From NCBI RefSeq assembly GCF_014207955.1, contig NZ_JACHLK010000016.1:1-64000 (forward strand): 64,000 nt of DNA, written 5' to 3'. Position 1 is the stretch's first letter; each line of letters opens with the position of its first letter. The notes below the pieces were generated by a model that searched no databases, was not told where the DNA came from, and saw nothing but the letters and a program-made list of their open reading frames with translations. The position numbers were made by a program, and so were the translations under genes. This DNA is from Acidovorax soli (GTDB taxonomy: Bacteria; Pseudomonadota; Gammaproteobacteria; Burkholderiales; Burkholderiaceae_C). Shown one piece after another: positions 32,671 through 41,972 of this stretch.

Positions 32671-33207
32671 CTATCTCGGGTTGAGCACCATGGAGTCGCG
32701 CTTGATCTCCACGTCGAACTGGCGCAGGAAGTTCTGCCCCAGCAGCGCATCGTCGTCGCTCTCGCCGGTGTAGCCCGTGCCCACGCGCAGGCCCGCGACT
32801 TCGAGGTTGCGCACGGTGACCGATTGGGAGGGCGAGACCCGCCCCTGGCGCTCGCCATTGGCCGTGCGGAAGGTGGTGGGCACGCCCTCGGTGAGGCCGG
32901 CCTTCTTCGCCACGGCATCGGTCACCGCGATCAGGCTGGCGCCCGTGTCCACCATGAAGTTCACCGGCACGCCGTTGACGGTGCCCGCCACGCGGAAATG
33001 GCCATCGCTGTGGCGCGGGATCACCAGCGAGCCGGTGGAGGTGACCGTGGCGCCGCGCGGCGCCATGAAGGTCTTCATGCCGAAATACAGCACCCCCATG
33101 ACCACCAGCCAGAAGGCGAGGATGCCCATGGTGCTGGTGCGCAGCACGCGCCGCGTCTGCTCGTCTGCCGGGGTTGGTCGGTGGTGGTCGTCGTGTTCTT
33201 CGCCCAT
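32671..33207 (-). CDS. retropepsin-like clan AA aspartic protease (TIGR02281 type)
   Basis: A 178-residue single-pass membrane protein. A cytoplasmic leader rich in His/Asp precedes a transmembrane helix (about residues 28-47, MGILAFWLVVMGVLYFGM); the rest is a retropepsin fold in the periplasm. The catalytic motif is VNFMVDTGASLIAVTD, the single DTGA of a dimeric protease, and ALLGQNFLRQFDVEIKRDSMVL is the conserved end. Substrate unknown. It is convergent with the araC gene (9 bp apart) and follows the GGDEF/EAL gene on the minus strand by 30 bp. Confidence 0.87.
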   Translation of the reverse strand: MGEEHDDHHRPTPADEQTRRVLRTSTMGILAFWLVVMGVLYFGMKTFMAPRGATVTSTGSLVIPRHSDGHFRVAGTVNGVPVNFMVDTGASLIAVTDAVAKKAGLTEGVPTTFRTANGERQGRVSPSQSVTVRNLEVAGLRVGTGYTGESDDDALLGQNFLRQFDVEIKRDSMVLNPR

Positions 33208-33237
33208 GGGCCTGGGATGTCAATCCAAAGTCCCGAA

Positions 33238-36200
33238 TCATAGGGCAGGCGCGTCGGGCTGCAGGCTGCGCAGGAATTGCTGCCCGAACAGATCGGCGGG
33301 CACGGGCCGGCTGTAGAAAAAGCCCTGGATCTCGTCACAGCCGAGCAAGGCCAGCAGGGCGGATTGCTCCTCGGTCTCCACCCCTTCGGCCACCACCTTG
33401 AGCCCCAGCGAGTGGCCCAGGTTGATGATGGTGGACACCAGCGCACTGCTCTTGGGCCCTGCGGCGAGGTGCAGGATGAAGGAGCGGTCGATCTTGAGCG
33501 TATCGAGCGGCAGCCGGGCCAGGTAGCTCAGCGAAGAGAAGCCCGTGCCGAAGTCGTCCATGGCCACGGTGATGCCCATCTCGCGGATCGCATGCAGGCT
33601 CTGGGTGCTGTGCTCCACGTCGTCCATCACCATGCTCTCGGTGATCTCCAGTTCGAGCCCGGTCGCGGCCTGCGGGTCGTGCGCCACGGCCGAGCGCACC
33701 TGCTCGATGAAAGCCCGGTGGCGCAGCTGCAGGAAGGAGACATTCACCGCCACCCGGATCGGCGCCAGGCCCGCGGCCCGCCAGCGCAGGTTGTCGGCCA
33801 GGGCCTGGCCCAGGGCCCAGCGGCCCACCTCGTAGATCAGGCCGGTCTCCTCGAGGATGGGAATGAACTGCCCGGGGGGCACCAGGCCGCGGCGCGGGTC
33901 GTTCCAGCGGATCAGGGCTTCGGCACCGGTCACCTGGCCGCTGGCCAGGTGCAGCTTGGGCTGGTAGTGCAGCACGAACTCCCCGCGCTCCAGCGCTTCG
34001 CGCAGCTGGTTCTCCAGGCTCAGCACCTCGGCCACACGCAGGTTCATCTCCGAGGTGTAGAACAGCAGCGCGTCGGCCGAGGCCTTGGCCTTCTTGAGGG
34101 CCGCCTCGGCATTGCGCAGCAGCCCCTCGGCATCGCCGCCATCCATGGGGAACAGGGCGACCCCGGCCTTGGCCGTGATGCGCAGCTCCTGCTGACCCAG
34201 CTGGAAGGGCTCGTCGAAACAGGCCCGCATGAGGTGGTCCACGGCCATGGCCACGGCGCTCGCATCGCGCGCCTCGCACACGGCCACGCCAAAGCTGTTG
34301 ACGCCGATGCGCGCCAGCATGTCCATCGCGGAGGCATGCAGCTGCAGGCGCTGCGCCACCAGCTTGAGCAGCTCGTCCCCAAGGGAGCGCCCCAGCGTGT
34401 CGTTGACGATGCGAAACCGGTTCACGTCGATCAGCGCCACACCCAGGAAGGGCGCGGCTTGCGGCCTGTGGCCTTCGCGCGCACGCATGTGCTGGTTCAC
34501 CCGGTCCAGGAACAGCGTGCGGTTGGGCAAGGTGGTGATGTCGTCGTAGTAGGCCAGGTAGTTCAGGCGGTCGGCCTTCTCGAGGTGGTCGAGCGCGAAG
34601 CTGATGTCGCCCGCGAGCTCTCCCAGCAGCTTCATCTCGGTGGCATCGAAAAAGCTGGCCTCGTCGGAGAACAGGGCCATCACGCCCACCACTTCGTGCG
34701 CCACCATCAAGGGCAGCACCGCCATCGAGGCCACCGAGCGCGCCAGCAGCTTGGCCGGCAGCAGCACCCGCGGGTCGCCTTCGACCCGGTCGCAGACCAG
34801 CGCGCGCTTTTCGCGCACGACCGTGGCCGTCAGGCTGTACATGCCCGAGGGCTCGTCGGCGTACGACAGGCGCCCGGCGATGTCATCGAAGAAGTCCGGG
34901 TCCGAACCGGAGATCGCCATCGGTATCACCTGCTGCGCCGCGCGGTCCACGCGCCCGATCCAGGCCATGCGGAACTGCCCATGCCGCACCGCGATGTCGC
35001 AGGACTGGGCAAACAGCTCCTGGCGGCTGCGCATGCGCACCAGCAGGGTGCTGATGCCGCTGAGCACCGCATAGACGCGGTTCAGGCGCTTGATCTTGTG
35101 CTCGGCCTCGCGCCGCTCGGTGATGTCTTCGCCCAGGCAGGCGATGCCCATGGCCTCGCCGTCGACGGAGCGCAGCACGGTGTTGTTCCAGTAGACCAGC
35201 CGGCGCCCACCCGCGCGCGTGAGGATCTCCTGCTCGAAATGCCAGGTGGCCGGCCGGTCGGCCAGCATGTCCTCGAAGACCCGCTGCATGCCATCCATGC
35301 CCGGCGGCAGGAACAGCTCGAACCAGTTGCGGCCGAAGATCTCGCCGCGCTCCCAACCCGACAGGCGCAGCAGGCAGTCGTTGCAGTAGGTGATGCAGCC
35401 ATTGCGGTCGAGCATCAGCGACGCCATCTCGACCTTGTCAAGGAGTTCGTTGAAGCGCCGGTCGCTCTCGCGCAGCGCTTCCTCGGCGCGCTTTTGCGCC
35501 GTGACGTCCTGGATGGTGTTGAACCAGCGCAACTCCTCGGTGGCAGCACCGTCTTCGTGCAGCGGCTCCATCACCTGGCGCAGGTGCAGCAGCGCCCCGT
35601 CGGCGCGCCACAGGCGGTAGGTGAAGTCCATGCGCACACCTTCGCGCACTGCCTTCAAGGCCATGCCGCGCACCAGTGCGCGGTCGTCGGCATACACCAT
35701 GGTGATCCATTCCCGGGCCGATGCCGGCATGGCGTCCGGCTCGCGCCGCAGCATCTGCGCGAGCGTGGCCGGCCAGCTCTCGAAGCGCCCGCCCGGGCCG
35801 CTGATGATGTGGGTGATCTTGGCCAGCAACTGGGCGCGGTGCAACCCGGCCTCGCTGGCACGCAGCTCCTCCAGCGCGCGGCGCCGCTCGATCACCTCGA
35901 TGTGCAGCTGCTCGGCATGGCGCTGCACCTCCAGGTAGAGACTGCCGTTCTCGTAGATGCGGCCGACCTGGGCCGCAAGGATGGACAGGATGCGCTCGTC
36001 CTCGGCGCTGAAGTGCTCGGCTCCCTGCTTGTTGGCCAGGCAGATCCAGCCGTACGACGAGGCCAGCGAGGCGACGGGGGCCTCCAGCGCACAGTACAGA
36101 GGGGGGTAGCCGGGCGGCAGGCCGGCCATGGTGGGATCGCCGCCCGGGTTGAGCAGGCGCTGCGAACGGCGCTCCAGCTGCAGCCGACCGAGCAGGCCCG

Positions 36201-36900
36201 ACGAGGCATCGGGCGCTGGCAGGGACCGTGCCAGCCCCGGGTCGATGCCACTGGTGCACACCAGCGAGGCCTCGCCCGGCTTGCGCACCGCGCAGAGCAC
36301 GGCGTACTGCGCGCCAATCAGTTCGCGCGCGCCCGCACAGACCTTGGTGAGCAGCACCACCGGGTCGCGCTCGGAGGCCAGTTGCAGGTTGAGCTCGGTG
36401 AGCGCCGCCAGCCGGCGGTTGGTGGCCTCCAGCTCCACCACGTTGCCACGCAGCTTGTCGGTCACCAGGCGCAGGTGCTGGGTGCGGAAGGCCTGTTCCT
36501 GCGCCAAAGGGCCGTCCCGCGAGGCCTGGGCCGCCTGCGCCAGCGTGCGCTCGATGGCGCTCAGGATGTCCTGGGGTTCGCAGGGTTTGACCAGCACTTC
36601 GGACACCCCTCCCGCCAGCGCCAGGCTGCGGGCTTCCTCTCCCTGGTAGTAGGCACTGTAGAAGATGACGCGCGTGGCCGCCAACGCAGGATCGGCGCGC
36701 AGCTGGCGCACGAACTCGTAGCCATCCATGGTCGGCATGAGGATGTCCGAGATCACCAGCGCAGGCCGCTCGGCGCGCACCAGTTGCAAGGCATCCGCCC
36801 CGTCCGCCGCCTCCAGGGCCTCATGCCCTGCATGGTGGACGAGCGTGACGATCAAGGCCCGGTTGGGGGCCTGGTCGTCCACGATGAGGATCTTTGCCAT
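33238..36900 (-). CDS. REC-GAF-PAS-PAS-GAF-GGDEF-EAL cyclic-di-GMP phosphodiesterase with degenerate GGDEF
   Basis: A 1220-residue multi-sensor protein. Rough domain order: REC 1-120 (LVISDILMP phosphoacceptor, LVKP lysine), GAF 160-335, PAS 355-470, PAS 475-600, GAF 610-780, GGDEF 790-950, EAL 960-1215. The GGDEF signature is replaced (ARIGVNSFGV), so cyclase activity is improbable. The EAL domain keeps EALIRW, ELEITESMV, MDDFGTGFSSLSYL and EGVETEEQ, so it should hydrolyse c-di-GMP to pGpG. Regulation through phosphorylation of REC by the kinase encoded two genes upstream is likely. It starts 22 bp after the CheY-like gene. Confidence 0.88.
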   Translation of the reverse strand: MAKILIVDDQAPNRALIVTLVHHAGHEALEAADGADALQLVRAERPALVISDILMPTMDGYEFVRQLRADPALAATRVIFYSAYYQGEEARSLALAGGVSEVLVKPCEPQDILSAIERTLAQAAQASRDGPLAQEQAFRTQHLRLVTDKLRGNVVELEATNRRLAALTELNLQLASERDPVVLLTKVCAGARELIGAQYAVLCAVRKPGEASLVCTSGIDPGLARSLPAPDASSGLLGRLQLERRSQRLLNPGGDPTMAGLPPGYPPLYCALEAPVASLASSYGWICLANKQGAEHFSAEDERILSILAAQVGRIYENGSLYLEVQRHAEQLHIEVIERRRALEELRASEAGLHRAQLLAKITHIISGPGGRFESWPATLAQMLRREPDAMPASAREWITMVYADDRALVRGMALKAVREGVRMDFTYRLWRADGALLHLRQVMEPLHEDGAATEELRWFNTIQDVTAQKRAEEALRESDRRFNELLDKVEMASLMLDRNGCITYCNDCLLRLSGWERGEIFGRNWFELFLPPGMDGMQRVFEDMLADRPATWHFEQEILTRAGGRRLVYWNNTVLRSVDGEAMGIACLGEDITERREAEHKIKRLNRVYAVLSGISTLLVRMRSRQELFAQSCDIAVRHGQFRMAWIGRVDRAAQQVIPMAISGSDPDFFDDIAGRLSYADEPSGMYSLTATVVREKRALVCDRVEGDPRVLLPAKLLARSVASMAVLPLMVAHEVVGVMALFSDEASFFDATEMKLLGELAGDISFALDHLEKADRLNYLAYYDDITTLPNRTLFLDRVNQHMRAREGHRPQAAPFLGVALIDVNRFRIVNDTLGRSLGDELLKLVAQRLQLHASAMDMLARIGVNSFGVAVCEARDASAVAMAVDHLMRACFDEPFQLGQQELRITAKAGVALFPMDGGDAEGLLRNAEAALKKAKASADALLFYTSEMNLRVAEVLSLENQLREALERGEFVLHYQPKLHLASGQVTGAEALIRWNDPRRGLVPPGQFIPILEETGLIYEVGRWALGQALADNLRWRAAGLAPIRVAVNVSFLQLRHRAFIEQVRSAVAHDPQAATGLELEITESMVMDDVEHSTQSLHAIREMGITVAMDDFGTGFSSLSYLARLPLDTLKIDRSFILHLAAGPKSSALVSTIINLGHSLGLKVVAEGVETEEQSALLALLGCDEIQGFFYSRPVPADLFGQQFLRSLQPDAPAL

Positions 36901-36922
36901 GGCTGCCGCCCTCCCTGCATCG

Positions 36923-37318
36923 TCACCGCGGCGGGGAAGCCCGCAACGCCGGCGCCAGATAGGCCTCGACCTGGCGCACGAAGCGCTCCGGATCGATGGG
37001 CTTGGAAATGTGGTCCTGGAAGCCGACTTCCAGCGCCTTCTCCCGGTCGCCGGGCATGGAGAAGGCGGTCACGGCGACCAGGGGCGCCCTGCGCCAGCCG
37101 GGGTCGGCGTGCAGGCGCCGCGCCACCTCATAGCCGTCCATGACCGGCATCTGCAGATCCGACAGGACCAGGTCGGGCCCGTGCTCGAGCGCCGCGCGCA
37201 GCCCCTCGCGGCCATCGGACGCGCTGTACACCTGGTAGCCATCGGCCTCCAGCAGGTAGGTCAGCAGCATGCGGCTGGCTTCGTCGTCTTCGATGACCAG
37301 AATGCGGGCAAGCGCCAT
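36923..37318 (-). CDS. CheY-like single-domain response regulator
   Basis: A 131-residue receiver domain with no output domain. Acidic pair and start ILVIEDDEASRMLL, phosphoacceptor in LVLSDLQMPVMDGYEV, conserved Thr/Ser in VAVTAF and lysine in HISKPIDPERF. It lies one base after the kinase stop codon and 22 bp before the REC-GGDEF-EAL gene, so it is probably phosphorylated by that kinase and either signals by protein contact or acts as a phosphate relay or sink for the third protein's REC domain. Confidence 0.9.
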   Translation of the reverse strand: MALARILVIEDDEASRMLLTYLLEADGYQVYSASDGREGLRAALEHGPDLVLSDLQMPVMDGYEVARRLHADPGWRRAPLVAVTAFSMPGDREKALEVGFQDHISKPIDPERFVRQVEAYLAPALRASPPR

Positions 37319-37319
37319 A

Positions 37320-39158
37320 TCAGGCTCCAGGCAGATCGAGAATGAAGGTGCTGCCCTCGCCTGGCTGGCTGTGCAGGGTGATGTCGCCGCCCAGGGCCTG
37401 GGCGAGCTTGCGGCTCAGGTGCAGGCCCAGGCCCGAGCCCTCCTGGCGCCGGCCGGACCCCTCCACGCGGGAGAAGGGCTCGAACAGCCGCGCCTGGTCG
37501 GCCAGGGGGATGCCCGGCCCCGAATCCTGCACGCGCAGGCTCAGCCGCGGATGGGCTGGGTCGGGCGCATCGAGCTGCACCAGCACACGCCCCTGGCCCG
37601 TGAACTTGATGGCATTGCCCACCAGGTTGATGGCCACCTGGGTGAGCGCACGCCGGTCGGTGCGCGCCAGCACCTGCTGTTCGGGCATGCTCACCACGAA
37701 GACCAGGCCCTTGCGCTGCGCGTCGGGCCCCAGGGTGGCGGCCACCTCCTCCACCACCGCTCGGCAATCCACCGCTTCCAGCTGCAGCATGTGCTTGCCG
37801 TCTCCGAGCTTGGCCACGTCCAGCAGGTCGTTGATCAGCGACAGCAGATGGCGCGCACCGGTCTGCACGATGCGCAACTGCTTCTCCTGCTCCTCGTTCA
37901 GCGGGCCCGGCAGGCGCATGAGCAGGGTGCCCGTGAAGCCGATGATGGCGTTCAGGGGAGTGCGCAGCTCATGCGACATGCTGGCCAGGAAGCGGTCCTT
38001 GACCAGGGCCGCATTTTCCAGCTCCAGGTTCTTGTCGCGCAGTGCCTGCTCGAAGCGCTTGCGCTCGGTCACGTCGCGGATGGCACTGGAGACGAACAGC
38101 CCCTCCTCGGTTTCCAGCGGACTGAGGCTGATCTCGACCGGAAACTCGGTGCCATCCTTGCGCAGCCCGTACAGGTCCAGGCCCGCGCCCATGGAGCGCG
38201 TGCGCGGCTCGGCAAAGAAGCCGCCCCGGTGCCGCGGATGCTGGTTGCGGTGGCGCGCCGGCACCAGCAGTTCGATCTGCTGGCCCAGCAACTCCTCGCG
38301 CGCCCAGCCAAACAGCTTCACCGCCTGGGAGTTGACCAGCACGATGTGCCCGTCCCGGTTCACGATCACCATCGCATCGGGCGCCGATTCGAGCAGGTCG
38401 CGGAACTTCTGGTCGGCCTTCTTGCGGGCAGTGATGTCGCGGATGGCGCTCATCACCATGGTGCCCTCTTCCGTCTCCAGCGGGCTGAGGCTGATTTCCA
38501 CCGGAAACTCGCTGCCATCGCTGCGCACGCCATAGAGCTCCAGCCCCGCCCCCATGGTGCGCGTGCGCGGCTGGACGAAGAAGCCGCTGCGGTGGCCCAG
38601 GTGGGCGTTGCGGTAGCGCTGGGGCAGCAGCACCTCGACCGCCTGTCCCAGCAATTGGCCACGGGGGTAGCCGAACACGCGCTCGGCCTGCGAGTTCACC
38701 AGCACGATGCGCCCGGTCACATTCACCATCACGATGGCGTCGGGCGTGGACTCGAGCAGATCGCGAAAGCGTGCTTCAACCAGCTTGGCATCGCGCAGCA
38801 CCTTGAGCTGGGTGACGTCTTTCTTGCTGGACAGGAAGTAGGCGAGCTGGCCGTCCGCGCCAAACACCGCCCGGGTGGACACATTCACATGGACCAGGGA
38901 ACCATCCCTGCGCTGGCGCACCGACTCGTGCACCGCGAGCCCAGACTGCAGGGCCTTGGCGCAGATCGACTCTTCGTCATGCACCTGGTCCGGCGGCACG
39001 ATCAGCTGCGTGAGGCGGCGCCCCCGGGCTTCAGCCTCGGTATAGCCGAAGGTAGCCTCCGCTGCGGGGTTCCAGTGCAGCACCGTACCATCCGGTGCGA
39101 TGACCAGCAGCGCATCCGGGTTCTGCTCCCAGTGGGCCCCGGAGAAATCAGATGCCAT
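37320..39158 (-). CDS. PAS-PAS-PAS sensor histidine kinase
   Basis: A 612-residue kinase without transmembrane helices, so a cytoplasmic sensor. Three PAS domains (about residues 5-125, 135-255, 258-380) precede HisKA (H-box [17 protein letters not shown], about residue 400) and HATPase_c ([11 protein letters not shown]-box, [10 protein letters not shown]1, [12 protein letters not shown]2). The second and third PAS domains are near copies of each other, both with [18 protein letters not shown] at 39158 is chosen because GAGGGG lies just upstream; a second ATG 12 bases earlier lacks a ribosome site. Likely phosphorylates the two downstream receivers. Confidence 0.88.
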   Translation of the reverse strand: MASDFSGAHWEQNPDALLVIAPDGTVLHWNPAAEATFGYTEAEARGRRLTQLIVPPDQVHDEESICAKALQSGLAVHESVRQRRDGSLVHVNVSTRAVFGADGQLAYFLSSKKDVTQLKVLRDAKLVEARFRDLLESTPDAIVMVNVTGRIVLVNSQAERVFGYPRGQLLGQAVEVLLPQRYRNAHLGHRSGFFVQPRTRTMGAGLELYGVRSDGSEFPVEISLSPLETEEGTMVMSAIRDITARKKADQKFRDLLESAPDAMVIVNRDGHIVLVNSQAVKLFGWAREELLGQQIELLVPARHRNQHPRHRGGFFAEPRTRSMGAGLDLYGLRKDGTEFPVEISLSPLETEEGLFVSSAIRDVTERKRFEQALRDKNLELENAALVKDRFLASMSHELRTPLNAIIGFTGTLLMRLPGPLNEEQEKQLRIVQTGARHLLSLINDLLDVAKLGDGKHMLQLEAVDCRAVVEEVAATLGPDAQRKGLVFVVSMPEQQVLARTDRRALTQVAINLVGNAIKFTGQGRVLVQLDAPDPAHPRLSLRVQDSGPGIPLADQARLFEPFSRVEGSGRRQEGSGLGLHLSRKLAQALGGDITLHSQPGEGSTFILDLPGA

Positions 39159-39408
39159 ACAGCCCCTCATCGTGGAGGAGCGTCGCCGTCGCTCACACGC
39201 CCACCCGGCCCCGCCCCCTTTTTGCAGCATCTTAGACACGCGCCAAGCAAACTCCAAGCCATATATTCCCCAGCCGGCGCGACCGGCGCATGCGGTACGC
39301 CCCGGGGGTACGGCAGGTATCCCCTGCCGGTACTGCCCGAAGCGGGCATTCCGCCGCCTGCCAGTCAGGCTACATTGGCGCCCATTCCCAACCCGCACGG
39401 AGATCCCC

Positions 39409-39846
39409 ATGGGTCTGTTCACCCGCCGCCTGCAGGCCGCGCCCTTCGGCGTCCTGGCCACCGAAGGCCAATCCAAGGTCTGGGAGGGCGAGATCGGCAT
39501 TCCCCACCTGGGCGAAGGCTTTGCCCTGCGTGTGCATGGCGCCCGGCAGGGACCGACGGCGGCGCAGGCCGAGGCCTTTGCGCGCCTGCTGGCCAACGCC
39601 CGGCAGGTCCGGCAGGAAGCCACCCCGGCGCTCCTGGCCTTTCTCACGGAATGCGGGGTGGTGCCGCCCGGCGTGGCACTGAACGCGGCTACGCTGTGGG
39701 ACCATCTGACGCCCTGTTTCATCGAGGTGCACCCCGAGGATGGCGAAGGCACCTGCTCGCTGGGCTACGAAATACCCTGGGAGGCCAGCCAGCTGGTCCA
39801 TATCGACACCGCCCACGGCGCCTTCACCGGCGTCCATGCGGAGTAG
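39409..39846 (+). CDS. uncharacterised protein, first gene of an immunity-like cluster
   Basis: A 145-residue soluble protein. The layout ([22 protein letters not shown], then [17 protein letters not shown], and [29 protein letters not shown] at the end) resembles small DUF6985-type proteins found beside SUKH immunity genes; that assignment is tentative and rests on pattern memory only. No signal peptide or membrane helix. The start at 39409 has GGAGA seven bases upstream. The next gene begins 3 bp after its stop, so the two are translated from one message. Confidence 0.6.
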   Translation: MGLFTRRLQAAPFGVLATEGQSKVWEGEIGIPHLGEGFALRVHGARQGPTAAQAEAFARLLANARQVRQEATPALLAFLTECGVVPPGVALNAATLWDHLTPCFIEVHPEDGEGTCSLGYEIPWEASQLVHIDTAHGAFTGVHAE

Positions 39847-39849
39847 GCC

Positions 39850-40467
39850 ATGGGTTCCCTGCGCTCCCCCTTCCCCACCGAACGGCTGGTGCCGCTGCCG
39901 GCACGCCACTGGGCACGCAGCGGCCCCTGCGGCCTGGCGGCCATCCACATTCCGCTGGGACCTTTTGGGCTGGGCAGCGACACCGTGCAGACCGCCATCC
40001 GGCTGGACGGCATTGCGCTGGAACTGGGCGACCTGCGCGTGCAGGCCGGGCGGCAGCACCGCTTTGCCACCAACCCGCAGGAAGGGTACATCGACGGCAG
40101 CATGTACCTGCAAGGCCGGCATGTGCCGGTGGACGTGGTGCTGCTGGAGTTTGGCGAGATGGCGCCCGAAGGCCTGCTCCCCTTGCGCCTGGAGGGCCAC
40201 CTGGTCTTTTCCGCCGCGGGCCTGCAGGGCTGGAACGACACCCCGCTGGTACTGGCCACCACCCTGGAGGCGCCCCCGGGCGCGGCGCAGACCGATGCCG
40301 CCATTGCGCTGGCCGTGGCGGCCACGGGTGCACAGGCGCTGCGCGACGCGGGCAAGGTGATGGGCTGGCTCACGCGCCAGCACCCGCACTGGGAGGACCG
40401 GCAGGCGCTGCACCAGGCCGTGTGCCGGCACCTGGCCCCGCAGAGGCCCCCATCCGGCCCACAATAA
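39850..40467 (+). CDS. uncharacterised protein in the immunity-like cluster
   Basis: A 205-residue soluble protein that I do not recognise. The N-terminal two thirds look beta-rich (GPCGLAAIHIPLGPFGLGSDTVQTAIRLDGIALELGDLRVQ, then EGYIDGSMYLQGRHVPVDVVLLEFGEM), a pattern compatible with a binding domain; the C-terminal third is helical (IALAVAATGAQALRDAGKVMGWL). It is tightly spaced with both neighbours (3 and 6 bp), which implies a shared transcript and function. No export signal. Confidence 0.6.
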   Translation: MGSLRSPFPTERLVPLPARHWARSGPCGLAAIHIPLGPFGLGSDTVQTAIRLDGIALELGDLRVQAGRQHRFATNPQEGYIDGSMYLQGRHVPVDVVLLEFGEMAPEGLLPLRLEGHLVFSAAGLQGWNDTPLVLATTLEAPPGAAQTDAAIALAVAATGAQALRDAGKVMGWLTRQHPHWEDRQALHQAVCRHLAPQRPPSGPQ

Positions 40468-40473
40468 CCGCCC

Positions 40474-41076
40474 ATGACCAGCTTCGACCGCCTGCGCCCC
40501 CTGCTCGCCCCCTGGGGCCGCCTGAAAGCCCAGCCTGCCAGCGACTGGCAGGGCCCGTTTGCCCTGCCCGCCGTCGTCGAGGCCTTCTACCGCGAGGTAG
40601 GCCCCTGGGGAGAGGTCTACCATGCGTCGGTGGGCCCGGTAGGCCTGACCATCAATGCGGGCGGCAACCCGGTGGACGTGCCGCCGCTGCACAAGCTCTG
40701 GGCCCGGCAGGACGGCTATGCGTGGTCGCGCAACCCCGACAACCCGATTGCGGGCTGGCCCGCGCACTGGCTGGTGGTCGCGCAGGAGGGCGCCAACCCC
40801 TTCATCCTGGACCGCAACGACGGCAGCGTCTGGTTCGACCTGGCCGGCGGGGGCAACTACGACGACCCCAGCCGGTTTGCCGACGACCTGCCCACCGCCC
40901 TGGGCGCCATTGCCACGGTGGCCAATGCGCTGGCAGCCCTGGGCGATGATGCGCTCGACGACACCTATGAACTCAAGCCCGAAAGCCGTGCGCAGGTGGC
41001 GCGTGCGCTCGCTGCCTTCATTGGCAGCGCAGCCAGCGCAGAGGGCATGCTGAAGGCGTGGCGGTGGTACCTGTGA
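40474..41076 (+). CDS. SMI1/KNR4 (SUKH)-like protein
   Basis: A 200-residue cytoplasmic protein. The SUKH superfamily pattern is visible in the N-terminal 140 residues: FALPAVVEAFYREVGPWGEV, then AGWPAHWLVVAQEGANPFILDRNDGSVWFDLAGGGNY, where the W-L-V-V-A-x-E-G-x-N-P-F stretch is characteristic. The C-terminal third is helical and acidic. SUKH proteins act mainly as immunity factors against polymorphic toxins. The next frame (41058) begins inside its last codons. No toxin gene accompanies it in this window. Confidence 0.72.
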   Translation: MTSFDRLRPLLAPWGRLKAQPASDWQGPFALPAVVEAFYREVGPWGEVYHASVGPVGLTINAGGNPVDVPPLHKLWARQDGYAWSRNPDNPIAGWPAHWLVVAQEGANPFILDRNDGSVWFDLAGGGNYDDPSRFADDLPTALGAIATVANALAALGDDALDDTYELKPESRAQVARALAAFIGSAASAEGMLKAWRWYL

Positions 41077-41972
41077 GCAGCGTGCTGCAGGCCCTCGAAG
41101 CGGTGTCGGCGGATACCGGCCTGGTGTTGCCGCCATTGCTGCGCACCCTGGTGGTCAACGACGCCACGGTGTACGGCCCCGACTGGTCGCGCACCTGGCG
41201 CGAACGCTGCCTGGGCCACGCGCCGCCGCCCTTGATCAGTTGCTACGAGGTGGAATGGCTGGACGCTGCAGGCATACACGCCACGGCTGCGGAATGGCTG
41301 AACCCGGACTTCCAGCAAGGCCAGCGCTTCGTTCCCTTTGCCGAAAACGGCGCTGGCGACGTCTGGTGCCTGGTACCGCTGGCGGGCACACCGGAGCCCG
41401 GCGTGGCCCTGGTGGCGCACGACAGCGAGGAAAGCGAAGTGGCCTACCGCTCGTTGGCGGACTTTGCCTGCGCACAGTTGCTGCTGGCTCTGGCCGACCT
41501 CAGCCACTGGGTGCAGGATGAACGCTTGAGCGTCGACGAGGCTTGCCAGGTGGTCCGCACCGACGTGGCCCAGGTGGCAGCGGGCCTGGATGCCGCCACG
41601 GGCCGGTGGCTGTGCGCGCTCAGCCAGGCGCAGCCGCAATGGCGCGAGGTGTCCCATGGCCCGCGCGCGCGCCCACGCACCGTGCTGTCCTTGCTACCCG
41701 ACGCGGCGCTGCCGGACGCGCTCACCCGCTTCCCCCCACCCGATGCCCCGGCCCTCGCCATCACCGCGCCCTGGGACTGTGCGCCCGCGATCGCGCGCAG
41801 TGCGGCCTTGCTGGCGGCCAAGGCGCCGCCCGACTGGCGCATCCTCGCACGCGATCCCGGCCGCAAGCTGGCGGCATTGCGCGCCCACCAGCAGGAACAC
41901 GGCAGCACGCTGCAGCAGGCGAAAGCCGCCGTGGACGATTTCATCCACCAGAACCCGAACCCCACACCATGA
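41058..41972 (+). CDS. SUKH-like protein with L7/L12-type C-terminal motif
   Basis: A 304-residue protein. The first 200 residues show an acidic SUKH-like domain (VLPPLLRTLVVNDATVYG, GQRFVPFAENGAGDVWCLVPL, SYRSLADFACAQLLLALADL-type segments). The last 35 residues, PGRKLAALRAHQQEHGSTLQQAKAAVDDFI, resemble the C-terminal motif of ribosomal protein L7/L12, a short helical module that recurs in immunity-type proteins. The start is a GTG at 41058 overlapping the previous gene by 19 bp; a GTG at 41073 is an equally possible start. Stop overlaps the next ATG (ATGA). Confidence 0.65.
   Translation: MAVVPVSSVLQALEAVSADTGLVLPPLLRTLVVNDATVYGPDWSRTWRERCLGHAPPPLISCYEVEWLDAAGIHATAAEWLNPDFQQGQRFVPFAENGAGDVWCLVPLAGTPEPGVALVAHDSEESEVAYRSLADFACAQLLLALADLSHWVQDERLSVDEACQVVRTDVAQVAAGLDAATGRWLCALSQAQPQWREVSHGPRARPRTVLSLLPDAALPDALTRFPPPDAPALAITAPWDCAPAIARSAALLAAKAPPDWRILARDPGRKLAALRAHQQEHGSTLQQAKAAVDDFIHQNPNPTP

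Noticed and set aside
33277-37143. A very long plus-strand frame opposite the REC-GGDEF-EAL gene
   Set aside because: Same composition artefact; the minus-strand protein has seven recognisable domains and correct gene spacing.
37269-40949. A frame of over 1200 codons running through the kinase gene and into the immunity-like cluster
   Set aside because: It crosses two oppositely oriented gene sets and shows no homology-like motifs in its own frame.
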